Source of the DNA: Macrostomum hystrix
Lineage: Eukaryota > Platyhelminthes > Macrostomidae
DNA length: 64,000 nucleotides
NCBI GenBank assembly: GCA_950097015.1
Contig: CATNEN010000002.1
Span: 2,046,001 to 2,110,000 of the forward strand
Direction of reading: 5' to 3'
The translations under genes were made by a program, and so were the position numbers. Under the pieces are notes generated by a model. The model searched no databases. It worked only from the letters and a program-made list of their open reading frames with translations, and was not told the origin of the DNA. Every line of letters begins with the position of its first letter. Positions within the stretch are counted from its first letter, which is position 1. Of this stretch, positions 40,701 through 51,784 are shown in pieces.

Positions 40701-42019
40701 GTGGGTGTCTTTGGGAGGGGGTGTATCGGGGTGGGTGTCTTTGTCAGGAGATTTCTTGGGGTGGGTGTCTTTGGGAGGGGGTGTATCGGAGTGGGTGTCT
40801 TTGTCAGGGGATTTCTTGGGGTGGGTGTCTTTGGGAGGGGGTGTATCGGGGTGGGTGTCTTTGTCAGGGGATTTCTTGGGGTGGGTGTCTTTGGGACAGG
40901 ATTTCTTTGGTTGGGTGTCTTTGTCAGGGGTATTTCTTGGGGTGGGTGTCTTTGGGAGGGGGTGCATCGGGGTGGGTGTCTTTGGGAGGGGATTTCTTGG
41001 GGTGGATGCCTTTGGGACAGGATTTCTTTGGTTGGGTGTCTTTGTCAGGGGGTTTCTTGGGGTGGGTGTCTTTGGGCGGGGATTTCTTGGGGTGGGTGTC
41101 TTTGGGAGGGGTGTATTGGGGTGGGTGTCTTTGGGGGATTTCTTGGAGTGGGTGTCTTTGGGAAGGGGTTTCTTGGGGTGGGTGTCTTTGGGCAGGGATT
41201 TCTTGGGGTGGGTGTCTTTGGGAGGGGTGTATTGGGGTGGGTGTCTTTGGGGGATTTCTTGGGGTGGGTGTCTTTGGGAGGGGGTGTATCGGAGTGGGTG
41301 TCTTTGTCAGGGGATTTCTTGGGGTGGGTGTCTTTAGGAGGGGGTTTATCGGGGTGCGTGTCTTTGTCAGGGGATTTCTTGGGGTGGGTGTCTTTGGGAG
41401 GGGGTGTATCGGGGTGGGTGTCTTTGTCAGTGGATTTCTTGGGGTGGATGCCTTTGGGACAGGATTTCTTTGGTTGGGTGTCTTTGTCAGGGGGTTTCTT
41501 GGGGTGGGTGTCTTTGGGCGGGGATTTCTTGGGGTGGGTGTCTTTGGGAGGGGTGTATTGGGGTGGGTGTCTTTGGGGGATTTCTTGGAGTGGGTGTCTT
41601 TGGGAAGGGGTTTCTTGGGGTGGGTGTCTTTGGGAGGGGGTGTTTTTTTGGGGTGGGCGACTTAATGAGAGGGTTTTCTTGTGGCGAGTGTCCTTATGGG
41701 AGAGGATTTCTGGGCTGGGTGTCCATATTAGAGGGGGTTTCTTGGGATGGGTGTCCATATTGGAGGCGGTTTCTTGGGTTGAGTGCCCATATGGGAGGGG
41801 TTTCTTGGTCAAGAGTTTTTAGGTATGTTTGTTGAGAGTGGATTCATATCTGGAGGGTGACTTAGTGGGCCTGGTAGTGTGCCCACCACCTGGTTGCCAT
41901 CCCAACCGCAAACCTTTCTCCAGGAGTTCTACAGCCTGAAACGGCATCCGGACATAGCATTCGACAGTTTGGACAAGCTCATGCTGTACGTGTGGTCTCA
42001 CCCGGACAAGCTGCGCTGA
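31754..42019 (+). CDS. Adaptor-like protein with two SH2-like domains, nine exons
   Basis: Exons: 31754-31820, 33632-34011, 34268-34576, 35236-35411, 36290-36562, 37181-37301, 39823-39971, 40053-40308, 41924-42019. Phases join cleanly to 608 codons. The start MDFKSKSNETITNRPLGLDK is inferred from a short ATG exon with a GT donor in the right phase. The middle is low-complexity with tyrosine motifs (DNIYDSA, NEYLSP). The first SH2-like domain (about 293-385: YFYRAYQ, GTFTVLGY, FSLYVQTG, LLYHYH) and the second (about 402-475: GTFAVVSD, FCLYVSRGG, LEALLEHYH) both lack the arginine of the FLVR motif. A third, shorter segment near the C-terminus (FDSLDKLMLYVWSHPD) resembles the end of another SH2 fold. 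No catalytic domain is present. A scaffolding role is inferred; it may not bind phosphotyrosine in the standard way. Exon 4 could also start at 35245. Confidence 0.82.
32565..33570. repeat. 45-base minisatellite in intron 1 of the SH2-like gene
   Basis: About 22 nearly identical copies of a 45-base unit containing gtgagttatgagcagtcatt and tagtaggatagtgagtagtc. Variation is almost limited to t/a in ggatagtg and c/t in cattcggt. Because 45 is a multiple of three, a 328-codon frame stays open; this is not a gene. Confidence 0.95.
34685..35145. repeat. 22-base minisatellite in intron 3 of the SH2-like gene
   Basis: About 20 copies of gagcagtcattaccatagtt plus at, with variants attgcagtagtt and atcaccatagtt. 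It shares the core ttatgagcagtcatt with the intron 1 array 1.1 kb upstream, including three such copies at 33555-33600 just before exon 2. Confidence 0.93.
35560..36190. repeat. 21-base minisatellite in intron 4 of the SH2-like gene
   Basis: About 28 copies of ggattctattgggattctgg plus a, with a gtgattatgg variant that clusters in blocks. It occupies most of the intron 35412-36289. Confidence 0.92.
36590..36990. repeat. Short-unit repeat in intron 5 of the SH2-like gene
   Basis: Irregular repeats of gtgacagacaaacaga, gagtgacagagagacag and acttaacaaagagtgaca. The units are related but of uneven length, suggesting an older or slippage-driven array. Confidence 0.85.
37385..39725. repeat. 2.3 kb minisatellite in intron 6 of the SH2-like gene
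   Basis: More than 70 copies of a 31-32 base purine-rich unit (ggagagagtagacagtaggg then aaagtagacagc), with a shorter variant gcaaatagacagc and point variants (aagg, ctgt, aaat). Groups of variants recur in the same order, for example at 38511 and 38989 (478 bases apart) and at 38805 and 39379 (574 apart), so longer blocks were duplicated. It splits the second SH2-like domain. Long open frames on minus are artefacts. Confidence 0.95.
40350..41815. repeat. G-rich minisatellite in intron 8 of the SH2-like gene
   Basis: About 50 copies of a 26-28 base unit alternating two forms: gatttcttggggtgggtgtc and ggtgtatcggggtgggtgtc, each followed by tttgggaggg or tttgtcagg. The plus (transcribed-sense) strand carries repeated runs of three to five G. 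Open frames on both strands are artefacts. Confidence 0.94.
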
Positions 42020-43220
42020 GCGGAATGCCGCAAAAGTGCTCATGAAGGATTATGACCATTTTTATCCATTTACTCTAGCAAATGAAAATATTTCTGATAT
42101 TATTATTCAGTAAGTGTATCCAAATTGCGGTCATACGTGCATCTCAATTGATCTTTTGTTTGTTAAGATTTTTTACCAATGAGCAAATCGTTCCACTGAT
42201 TTAAATTATATTATTTCAATATGTTACATAGTACATGTTATCATTTAATATTGAAATTTGAATATGATGATTTTATTATTATGAAAACAATAAAGCGTAA
42301 AAGGTACGAGTGCTTAAAAGGCTAGGGACCAAGTGTACACTGACACTATCCTTTCTTCCCTCATTCACGTTTCCTTCATTCTAATTGGACAGGCAGAATG
42401 CACATTGACACCCACCCCACGCCTTTCTTAATATCTAAACTTGATTAATTCTAATTGGGTTAGGCAGAATGCACATTGACACCCACCCCACGCCTTTCTT
42501 AATCTTCATTCATTCTAATTTGAAGGAACACCCACCTTGCACTCAATATGTCCCTTGATTCAGCGAAAAAATAATTTTTATAAAATGACATTATTGTTTT
42601 ACGAGTAAATAAATAAGTCTTTTTTTCGCTAAATAAGCAACAACAAAATTTTTGAATTTCCCATTTTGTTGATCCCACTAGAAAAAACTACGGGAATTAT
42701 AAGGAGACAATTTGAAAGATATTTAAATTTGTGTATTTAAAAAAGATAAGGCGTCAGCCAAAGATTTGCTGATAAAGGTTTTTTAGGTAAACAAATGTAG
42801 AAGATGTAAGTAAGTCTCACAAACTTACATGAAAAGGCCACAAAAAAGCGAAAGAGTCATTTTTATAAAGAAGTTTAAAAAGCTATTTGAAACAAGGCAG
42901 ATAGGATCAAACAATATAAAAGAGCTGAATGCTTGATAGAACTTGCGTGGCACAGAAAAATCGATAATAGTACAGCCTACCTTACCGTATTGTGACTCCA
43001 ATTTGGACGGAAAACATCTATAGAGAAAAATATAAAACGATTTAAAAAAATGTCTACCGCCCTTCAGTGACTAGAAAGTGTTGCAGAATTTTGCAAACAA
43101 AAAATATAAAGAAAAAAAACACTAAATATTCGAGAACAGACGAGATTAGTGCACAAGACTATTTCAAGTCCAGTCAAGAGAACTACTTGGTTAAGTATTA
43201 TCACAGTCCAAACAAGGAAA
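42020..43220. other. Convergent 3' flanks of the SH2-like gene and unknown-family gene A
   Basis: A polyadenylation signal aataaa for the SH2-like gene lies at about 42289. At 42390-42510 there are two to three copies of a segment with cacattgacacccacccca and cgcctttctta; a related array lies at 49255-49480, the equivalent flank of gene B. The rest is AT-rich and holds no gene. Confidence 0.65.
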
Positions 43221-46200
43221 TCAAACAATTGCACAAGAGCAGCATGGACTGGCAGGCGAGGACTTATTGGGGCCAGAAAACTGCTGCTGCTGCTGCTGCT
43301 GTTGTTGCGGTACGAACGAGAAACTCGGGGGCAGCTCAAAGCTCTGACCGTCCATGATGAGCCTAAAAATGTTGTCAAAAAGAACCATAGATAATAGACA
43401 CAATAGTTCCTGTTCTACACTGTCCAGTTCCTGTTCTACACAGTCCAGTTCCCGTTCTACACTGTCCAGATCCCGTTCTACACTGTCCAGTTCCCGTTCT
43501 ACACTATCCAGTTCCCGTTCTACACTGTCCAGTTCCTGTTCCACACTATCCAGTTCCCGTTCTACACTGTCCAGTTCCTGTTCTACACTATCCAGTTCCC
43601 GTTCTACACTGTCCAGTTCCTGTTCCACACTATCCAGTTCCCGTTCTACACTGTCCAGTTCCTGTTCCACACTATCCAGTTCCCGTTCTACACTGTCCAG
43701 TTCCTGTTCCACACTATCCAGTTCCCGTTCTACACTGTCCAGTTCCTGTTCTACACTATCCAGTTCCCGTTCTACACTGTCCAGTTCCTGTTCCACACTA
43801 TCCAGTTCCCGTTCTACACTGTCCAGTTCCTGTTCTACACTATCCAGTTCCCGTTCTACACTGTCCAGTTCCTGTTCCACACTATCCAGTTCCCGTTCTA
43901 CACTGTCCAGTTCCTGTTCCACACTATCCAGTTCCCGTTCTACACTGTCCAGTTCCTGTTCCACACTATCCAGTTCCCGTTCTACACTGTCCAGTTCCTG
44001 TTCCACACTATCCAGTTCCCGTTCTACACTGTCAAGTTCCTGTTCTACACTATCCAGTTCCCGTTCTACACTGTCCAGTTCCTGTTCCACACTATCCAGT
44101 TCCCGCTCTACACTGTCCAGTTCCTGTTCCACACTATCCAGTTCCCGTTCTACACTGTCCAGTTCCTGTTCCACACTATCCAGTTCCCGTTCTACACTGT
44201 CCAGTTCCTGTTCTACACTATCCAGTTCCCGTTCTACACTGTCCAGTTCCTGTTCTACACTATCCAGTTCCCGTTCTACACTGTCCAGTTCCTGTTCTAC
44301 ACTATCCAGTTCCCGTTCTACACTGTCCAGTTCCTGTTCTACACTATCCAGTTCCCGTTCTACACTGTCCAGTTCCTGTTCCACACTATCCAGTTCCCGT
44401 TCTACACTATCCAGTTCCCGCTCTACACAGTCCAGTTCCTGTTCTACACAGTCCTGTTCTACACCACACATACCTGATAGCGGTGAGTCTGTACCGGCCA
44501 TTGTAAGCAAGCACAGGCTGGAAAGTGATCTCAGTGTTGATGGACTGAGCAGTGGGATCCACGTACAAGTTGACTGTCTCGGCGGTAACAACGCGACAAT
44601 CTGAAGTAAATGAAATTGGAAATACTAAAATTTGCTTAGCGCTGCTCATGTGCTCAGCAGAGGATGATACTCACTGGATTTGAGCACGCCATTCATCAAG
44701 CGCTGCATGAAGCTGTCCAGTCGTTCAAAATTTCTCACAGAGATTCTGTCTGGCACAAAGAGCTTGGTGGTGATGAAGCCAGAGTGAGTTGGCAGGCCGC
44801 AGGACAAGTTGACGGTGTCCGGGGATTTGACGTAGGCCACCTGTTGATGTGGGAGACTGTTTTGTAGTTCACAGACCTGACACCCAAAAATCTGGAGATT
44901 TATCCCGACATCTTGCCTGGCATATTTGTCTCTAAAAACGGCGTCAACATGCCAAAACTCACCCTGACGCAGGTGTGCTCACGAAACGGCATGGAGGCGG
45001 GCAAGAACTCGTAGGACATGTTGCCGTCGAGGACATTCAAAGGGCTGACAGTGACGCCGGGTCCCAGTTGCTGATCCTGCTCAGACTGCTCACGCTGGCT
45101 CATCATGGCAATCTGCACCGGGTTCATCATGAAGTCTGCGGGGATAAAACTTGTGGGATAATTCATAGGATACAACAGATAGGATAAAATGTGATAAAAT
45201 AGCCAACTCACCGCAAGTAGTGATGTGAAAAGTTTGCAAATCAGTGACCAAAACGCCAGTTAGACTCGTGGCGAATTTCAGAGCCCGGCCCAACACAGAC
45301 TGATAATCTTCGTAGCGAGTTGGTGCCTGCATTAGGCCAGGCCTGTGACTGGGGTGAACATTCGGCACAAACACCTGCGTGGGGTGCGGTTTTATGAGGA
45401 TACAATTCATGTGTTTGTGGACATGATAAACATGTCTCTGGACAAGATTGGAATGTCCGTCGATATGATCAGGGTGTCGGTGGGTTATAAAATAGATGTC
45501 TGTGGACATTATAAAGAAGTCTGTAGACATAGTTAAATAAAATCTATGGAGATGAAATAGACATCTGCAACTATGACAGGTATAAAAACTGTGTGATGAT
45601 TGGGCTATGCACTTTTAATACATCATTAAATGCCCGTACGGTTCCTTTCTCGACCGACTAAAGAGGAGTCTTACTTGCAAGTACTGACACAGTCAGGTAC
45701 TGACACAGTCAGGTACTGACACAGTCAGGTACTGACACAGTCAGGTACTGACACAGTCAGGTACTGACACAGCCAGGTACTGACACAGTAAGGTACTGAC
45801 ACAGTCAGGTACTGACACAGTCAGGTACTGACACAGTCAGGTACTGACACAGTCAGGTACTGACACAGTCAGGTACTGACACAGTCAGGTACTGACACAG
45901 TCAGGTACTGACACAGTCAGGTACTGACACAGTCAGGTACTGACACAGTCAGGTACTGACACAGTCAGGTACTGACACAGCCAGGTACTGACACAGTCAG
46001 GTACTGACACAGCCAGGTACTGACACAGTCAGGTACTGACAGCCAGGTACTGACACAGTCAGGTACTGACACAGTCAGGTACTGACACAGTCAGGTACTG
46101 ACACAGTCAGGTACTGACACAGTCAGGTACTGACACAGTCAGGTACTGACACAGTCAGGTACTGACACAGCCAGGTACTGACACAGTCAGGTACTGACAG

Positions 46201-48881
46201 CCAGGTACTGACACAGTCAGGTACTGACACAGTCAGGTACTGACACAGTCAGGTACTGACACAGTCAGGTACTGACACAGTCAGGTACTGACAGTACTGA
46301 CAGGTGCTGACACAGACAGGTACTGACAGCATCTCACCTCAACGCCAATCTCCTGCGGAGTGACAGGTTGTCCAACCACATAGAACAGGCGATAATAAAA
46401 CAGCCGCATGCGGTTAACATCGGCCAGATGCCACTGACTAGTAGCGTCAAGATCGAAGGATTTCTGATTGACGGAGCACCTTAGCAGCAGGGTTTGAATG
46501 CCGCAGATTTTACCAGGTGGCGGGTTGTCAGCCAGCCAGCTGTTTAGTCGAGGCAGAAAATCTGACAGAGTTTCAACAAACGGCACGGAACACTCCGGCC
46601 CAGTGGCGTTGGTTGCGCCGTAGTTGTCGAAACCAACTTGCATGCCAGCCTGGGCTCGAATCCTATGCCTGTTTGGCATGCGAACTGTTCGCTGTTCAAT
46701 CTTTGGCATGACGTTCATGTACCACAGCTGAATTGGTTCAACCTCGCGCAGGCTGTCCCGGGGTTCCTGGCGACACCAAAGACGCAGGCCGGTGACGAAG
46801 GGTCGAATAAGATGACCCGGTTCGTGCTGAACCGCCGCATCCGACTGAGGCTCGCCTTGAATGCTGGACACTCGCTCGATGCATTCGCAGCGAATCAGCG
46901 ATGCGATTCCGCGGTTGCTAGCCAACCAGCTGTTTGCTGCAGACACCACCGTGCTGTGTTTTTAGTTTTGAGAATAGTGAAATTAATTTGCGAATCCGTA
47001 AATTGATTTCAGAATCCCAAAACTGATTTTCAGATTCCTAAAATTGATTTCAGAATCCTAAAATTGGTTTCAGAATTCTAAAACTGATTTTCAGAATCCT
47101 AAAATTGATTTCAGAATCCTAAAATTGATTTTAAAATCCTAAATTTGGTTTCAGAGTCCTAAAACTGATTTCAGAATCCTAAAATTGATTTAGGAATCCT
47201 ACATTTGATTTTAAAATCCTAAATTTGGTTTCAGAATCCTAAAATTGATTTCAGAATCCTAAAATTGATTTCAGAATCCTAAAATTGATTTCAGAATCCT
47301 AAAATTGGTTTCAGAATCCTAAAATTGGTTTTAGAATCCTAAAATTGATTTCAGAATCCTAAATTTGGTTTCAGAATCTTAAAATTGATTTCAGAATCCT
47401 AAAATTGATTTCAGAATCCTAAAATTGATTTCAGAATCCTAAAATTGGTTTCAGAATCCTAAATTTGATTTCAGAATCCTAAAATTGGATTTAGAATCCT
47501 AAAATTGGTTTTAGAATCCTAAATTTGGTTTCAGAATCCTAAAATTGATTTCAGAATCCTAAAATTGATTTAGAAATCCTAAAATTGATTTCAAAATCTT
47601 AAATTTGGTTTCAGAATCCTAAAATTGATTTCAGAATCCTAAAATTGATTTCAGAATCCTAAAATTGATTTCAGAATCCTAAAATTGGTTTTAGAATCCT
47701 AAATTTGGTTTCAGAATCCTAAAATTGATTTCAGAATCCTAAAATTGATTTAGAAATCCTAAAATTGATTTCAAAATCTTAAATTTGGTTTCAGAATCCT
47801 AAAATTGATTTCAAAATCTTAAATTTGGTTTCAGAATCCTAAAATTGATTTCAGAATCCTAAAATTGATTTCAGAATCCTAAAATTGATTTCAGAATCCT
47901 AAAATTGGTTTCAGAATCCTAAAATTGGTTTTAGAATCCTAAAATTGGTTTCAGAATCCTAAAATGTATTTCAGAATCCTAAAATTGGTTTCAGAATCCT
48001 AAAATGGTTTTAGAATCCTAAAATTGGTTTCAGAATACTAAAATATAATTTAGAATCCCAAAAGTGGATCCCCGAATCGTCTCATTCGGCTCACTTAAAC
48101 GGCAGAAACTGCGGGCACTTTCGATTCTGCTGATCGCCAGGCGCCACGCAGGCAGGAAAAAAGTCCACAGCAATCAGCTGCTGCTCCTGACGCTGCATCG
48201 GCTGGCCTGACTCGGCTGAGCCTCCCGGAAATGCGTGCAGCGGGCCTGTTGGCTGGCACATCATTGGCGGCGGGCAGGCGGCGGCATCGTCGTTGGCGTA
48301 GGAGGGCAGCTGGTACAGGTCGGCGTCTGGATGATTAAGTAAAAACTAATAAAGTACATATAAAATTAAAGGTAAGTGTAGCTCTAAATAATACTTACAA
48401 AAAGCCATTCGCCGACATGTACTATGAGAGAATAGTTTTAAAACTTTTTGACGATTTAACTATACGATAAATCATCTCCCACGCACTCTAAAACACACCC
48501 GCCCACGCACTCTAAAACACACCCGCCCACGCACTCTAAAACACACCCGCCCACGCACTCTAAAACACACCCGCCCACGTACTCTAAAACACACCTGCCC
48601 ACGCACTCTGAAGCACACCCGCCCACGCACTCTTAAACACACCCGCCCACGCACTCTAAAACACACCTGCCCACGCACTCTAAAACACACCCGCCCACGC
48701 ACTCTAAAACACACCCGCCCACGCAATCTAAAGCTACACTCGAGAATGCACAAAAAGCCTCCTTTTCGCATGCTAAATCTAATTTTTGTGTTCAAGTCTC
48801 ACCGCGAATGGCATCGTAGTAACCGGGCGGCAAGTTGAAACCGGGTTCCTGACTGAAATCCGGCTCCTGTTTATCTGACAT
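43221..48881 (-). CDS. Unknown-family protein A, eight exons, CaaX-like C-terminus
   Basis: Exons in coding order: 48881-48803, 48326-48095, 46953-46338, 45374-45212, 45135-44963, 44840-44675, 44600-44474, 43362-43221. All introns are GT-AG and the phases join to 565 codons. No signal peptide or membrane helix is seen. The N-terminus (MSDKQEPDFSQEPGFNLPPG) is proline-rich and contains DFFPACVAPGDQQ. The long exon 3 holds the most ordered region (NSWLASNRG, LRLWCRQEP, RMRLFYYRLFYV, GQPVTPQEIG). Later exons hold FVPNVHPS, DGNMSYEFLPA, TVNLSCGLP and VTAETVNLYV. The last exon has nine glutamines and ends PCCSCAIV, a possible prenylation box with nearby palmitoylatable cysteines. I do not recognise the family. 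The intact frame and a decayed paralogue with the same exon plan (49921-54722) support a real gene. The start could be further upstream (in-frame to 48977). Confidence 0.78.
43400..44465. repeat. 21-base minisatellite in the last intron of gene A
   Basis: About 50 copies of ccagttcctgttctacact plus gt/at, with regular alternation of cccgttctacactgtc and cctgttccacactatc forms, giving a 42-base higher-order unit. The same unit family fills the last intron of paralogue B. Long open frames on both strands are artefacts. Confidence 0.95.
45680..46325. repeat. 16-base minisatellite in intron 3 of gene A
   Basis: About 40 near-perfect copies of ggtactgacacagtca, a few with gcca. The very low divergence indicates recent expansion. 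The equivalent intron of paralogue B carries a different array (52390-53400). Confidence 0.95.
46985..48065. repeat. 20-base minisatellite in intron 2 of gene A
   Basis: About 53 copies of atttcagaatcctaaaattg in strict 20-base register. Read in the direction of gene A (minus), each unit contains ttttaggattctg, so every copy offers a TTTTAG splice-acceptor-like motif. Confidence 0.94.
48475..48730. repeat. 24-base minisatellite in intron 1 of gene A
   Basis: About 11 copies of cgcccacgcactctaaaaca plus cacc. A closely related array (54845-55330) lies just upstream of exon 2 of paralogue B, at the equivalent place. Confidence 0.93.
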
Positions 48882-49920
48882 CCTTATTGTCTTCTTTTCA
48901 ACAACAGTGCTGAAATGCGTTATTTCAACTATTTCCAAATGGGCCATAGCATTTTGATTATTTTTATTTGAAATCAAACTTTTAGAACAATGCTTTAAAC
49001 ACTAAATCGTATATTTATTAACTAACCAACATAGCTGAAAGGGAACAAATCAAACGCGATTATTTTGTAAAAGCAAGATTGGCTGCTTGAAGCATATTTT
49101 GTATATTAGTTTAAAACATTCTTCACATGATAACCTTAACAAACGTTCAAGAATATTTAACAGCTGAAAGAATGGCGCTATAAAGCTGTCCTTATGTTTC
49201 TAAATGTGATAAAAAGCAAAAAATGATATTAAGCTGTGTTTAACTGGGGTGGCTATATGTACATTGACACCCACCTCGCGCCTCTTACAAATACTTATCT
49301 TGCGCTTATATGGGGAGGATGTATGTACATTGACACCCACCTCACGCCTTCTTACAAATACTTATCTTGCGCTTATATGGGGAGGATGTATGTACATTGA
49401 CACCCACCTCACGCCTTATAACAAATGACTATCTTGAGTTTATCTGGGAAGGCCAAATGTACATTGACATCCTCACGCCTTCTAACAATGATTTACTATC
49501 AACATCTCTCTGACGAAATACGACCCTGGAATGTACAATTGGAAAAAGTCCTAATAAAATAGTAATATCAATTCTAAGAAAAAAGTTAAAGTGAATATAT
49601 CACATGGCTGCGTTGCAATTGTAAGGCCGACTAAAATAATAAAGAAATCTGCTTTAACCACAAAAGTGGAAAGCTAAAAAATCTAAACGACGAATCGCAC
49701 AGTAGACAAATATTGCACACTTACGACCATTTTGGATAAAATTTCGGTTCTTTTAGAAGAAAAGCGAATACAAAAAATACAGGACAACAAAAAACGATAG
49801 CTGAACTATATGGAGTCTAAAGTGAGGCAACAAAAATGTAATATAAATATTTAATAAAAAGGCTTCTTTTGCTGAACATTTCTGCAAGCCGCCCGTTCAC
49901 AGGATTTCACACAAGGAGGA
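48882..49920. other. Spacer between genes A and B, with a repeat of about 70 bases
   Basis: It is AT-rich, with no gene. At 49255-49480 there are four copies of a roughly 68-74 base unit containing tgtacattgacacccacctc and acgcct. Related sequence occurs downstream of gene A at 42390-42510, so it belongs to the 3' flank carried along in the tandem duplication. Confidence 0.7.
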
Positions 49921-50024
49921 TTACGCAGCGCCTCCTTGGACAGATGTGAAACTCGGCGTTAGGTCGCAGCCAGGACCGTCAAATATTACCCTGAGTGGAG
50001 GAAAGGTTGAGCAGACTATGTTGC

Positions 50025-51075
50025 CAGTTGCTGTTCTATATAGTCCAGTTGCTGTTCTATATAGTCCAGTTGCTGTTCTATATAGTCCAGTTGCTGTTCT
50101 ATATAGTCCAGTTCCTGTTCTACACAGTCCAGTTCCTGTTCTACACAGTCCAGTTCCTGTTCTATACAGTCCAGTTCCTGTTCTACACAGTCCAGTTCCT
50201 GTTCTACACAGTCCAGTTCCTGTTCTATACAGTCCTGTTCCTGTTCTACACAGTCCAGTTCCTGTTCTACACAGTCCAGTTCCTGTTCTACACAGTCCAG
50301 TTCCTGTTCTACACTGTCCAGTTCCTGTTCTATACAGTCCAGTTCCTGTTCTACACAGTCCAGTTCCTGTTCTACACAGTCCAGTTCCTGTTCTACACAG
50401 TCCAGTTCCTGTTCTACACAGTCCAGTTCCTGTTCTACACAGTCCAGTTCCTGTTCTACACAGTCCAGTTCCTGTTCTACACAGTCCAGTTCCTGTTCTA
50501 CACAGTCCAGTTCCTGTTCTACACAGTCCTGTTCCTGTTCTACACAGTCCAGTTCCTGTTCTACACAGTCCAGTTCCTGTTCTACACAGTCCAGTTCCTG
50601 TTCTACACTGTCCAGTTCCTGTTCTACACAGTCCAGTTCCTGTTCTACACAGTCCAGTTCCTGTTCTACACAGTCCTGTTCCTGTTCTATACAGTCCAGT
50701 TCCTGTTCTACACAGTCCTGTTCCTGTTCTACACAGTCCAGTTCCTGTTCTATACAGTCCAGTTCCTGTTCTATACAGTCCAGTTCCTGTTCTACACAGT
50801 CCAGTTCCTGTTCTACACAGTCCAGTTCCTGTTCTACACAGTCCAGTTCCTGTTCTACACAGTCCAGTTCCTGTTCTACACAGTCCAGTTCCTGTTCTAC
50901 ACAGTCCAGTTCCTGTTCTACACAGTCCTGTTCCTGTTCGACACAGTCCAGTTCTATACAGTCCAGTTCCTGTTCTACACAGTCCAGTTCCTGTTCTACA
51001 CAGTCCAGTTCCTGTTCTACACAGTCCTGTTCTACACAGTCCTGTTCCTGTTCTACACAGTCCAGTTACTTCACA
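50025..51075. repeat. 21-base minisatellite in the last intron of paralogue B
   Basis: About 50 copies of agttcctgttctacacagtc plus c, with tata variants at the left end and occasional gtcctgttcc junctions. It is the same unit family, intron and orientation as the array at 43400-44465 in gene A. Confidence 0.95.
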
Positions 51076-51224
51076 GTCCAATACTGACCTGACAATGGTG
51101 ACTCGGTAACGCCCAGACGGGGCATTTACACAAAAAAGTGTTCTCTGTGTTCACTTCGCGAGCTAGAAGATTAGCATAGAAGTTGACTGTTTCGGCAGTG
51201 ACAACTCGACAATCTGAATGGATA

Positions 51225-51345
51225 TAATTGGGGGGTGGGGTGGGTGATTATTGGTGACGGTAATCATCGGGGGTGAGTGATAAATGGGGTGGGTGGTAAT
51301 TGAGGTGGGTGATAATCGAGATAGGTGATGATTGAGACGGGTGAT
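51225..51345. repeat. Degenerate short repeat in paralogue B
   Basis: Irregular copies of ggtgataattgagg and variants, in the intron between the equivalents of exons 6 and 7. Confidence 0.7.
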
Positions 51346-51784
51346 AATTGGCGAGGGAATAGTTATAAACATTTCACTCACTAGCTTTCGCTGCCTGGTC
51401 TAGCAGTCGACTCAGAAAGCCGGTGAGTGGCTCGAAGCTGGATATTGAGTACCTGTCAGGCACAAAAACCTTGGGTACAATAGTTCCAGACAATGCCGCG
51501 AGGCCGCAGGTCCGTTGGGCCGTGTCAGGCGACTTCACGTAGGCAACCTGGGAGGCAAATAGTTGTTCGCAAATTCAGTCCACGGATTAACAGCTGTACA
51601 CATAGGATTTATCCCATTTATCCCGGTAGGACATAAAGGCCGGCAGAAACTCGTAAGACATATTGCCATCCAGCTTGTACTGCAGATTCGAACTCGTGAC
51701 GCTCGCTGGTTGGTTGCCGTCCTGCTGGGCTCCTCCGAAGAGAACAATCTGCACCGGATTCATCAGAAATCCGGCATCGTTTAT

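Noticed and set aside
40403-41835. Glycine/tryptophan-rich repeat proteins (plus) and proline/threonine-rich ones (minus)
   Set aside because: Overlapping open frames in a G-rich intron array; no start context, no exon phase support.
43221-44604. Long serine/cysteine-rich (plus) and VERELDSV-like (minus) repeat proteins
   Set aside because: Both strands are open because the unit is 21 bases. The array is an intron of gene A, and only the last 142 bases on minus (43221-43362) are a supported exon.
45680-46325. CRISPR-like regular repeats
   Set aside because: Units are contiguous with no unique spacers, there are no cas genes, and the DNA is eukaryotic. It is a simple minisatellite.
49921-51109. 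Long repeat proteins on both strands and in several frames
   Set aside because: Same 21-base unit as in gene A; intronic in paralogue B. Only 49921-49990 matches an exon.
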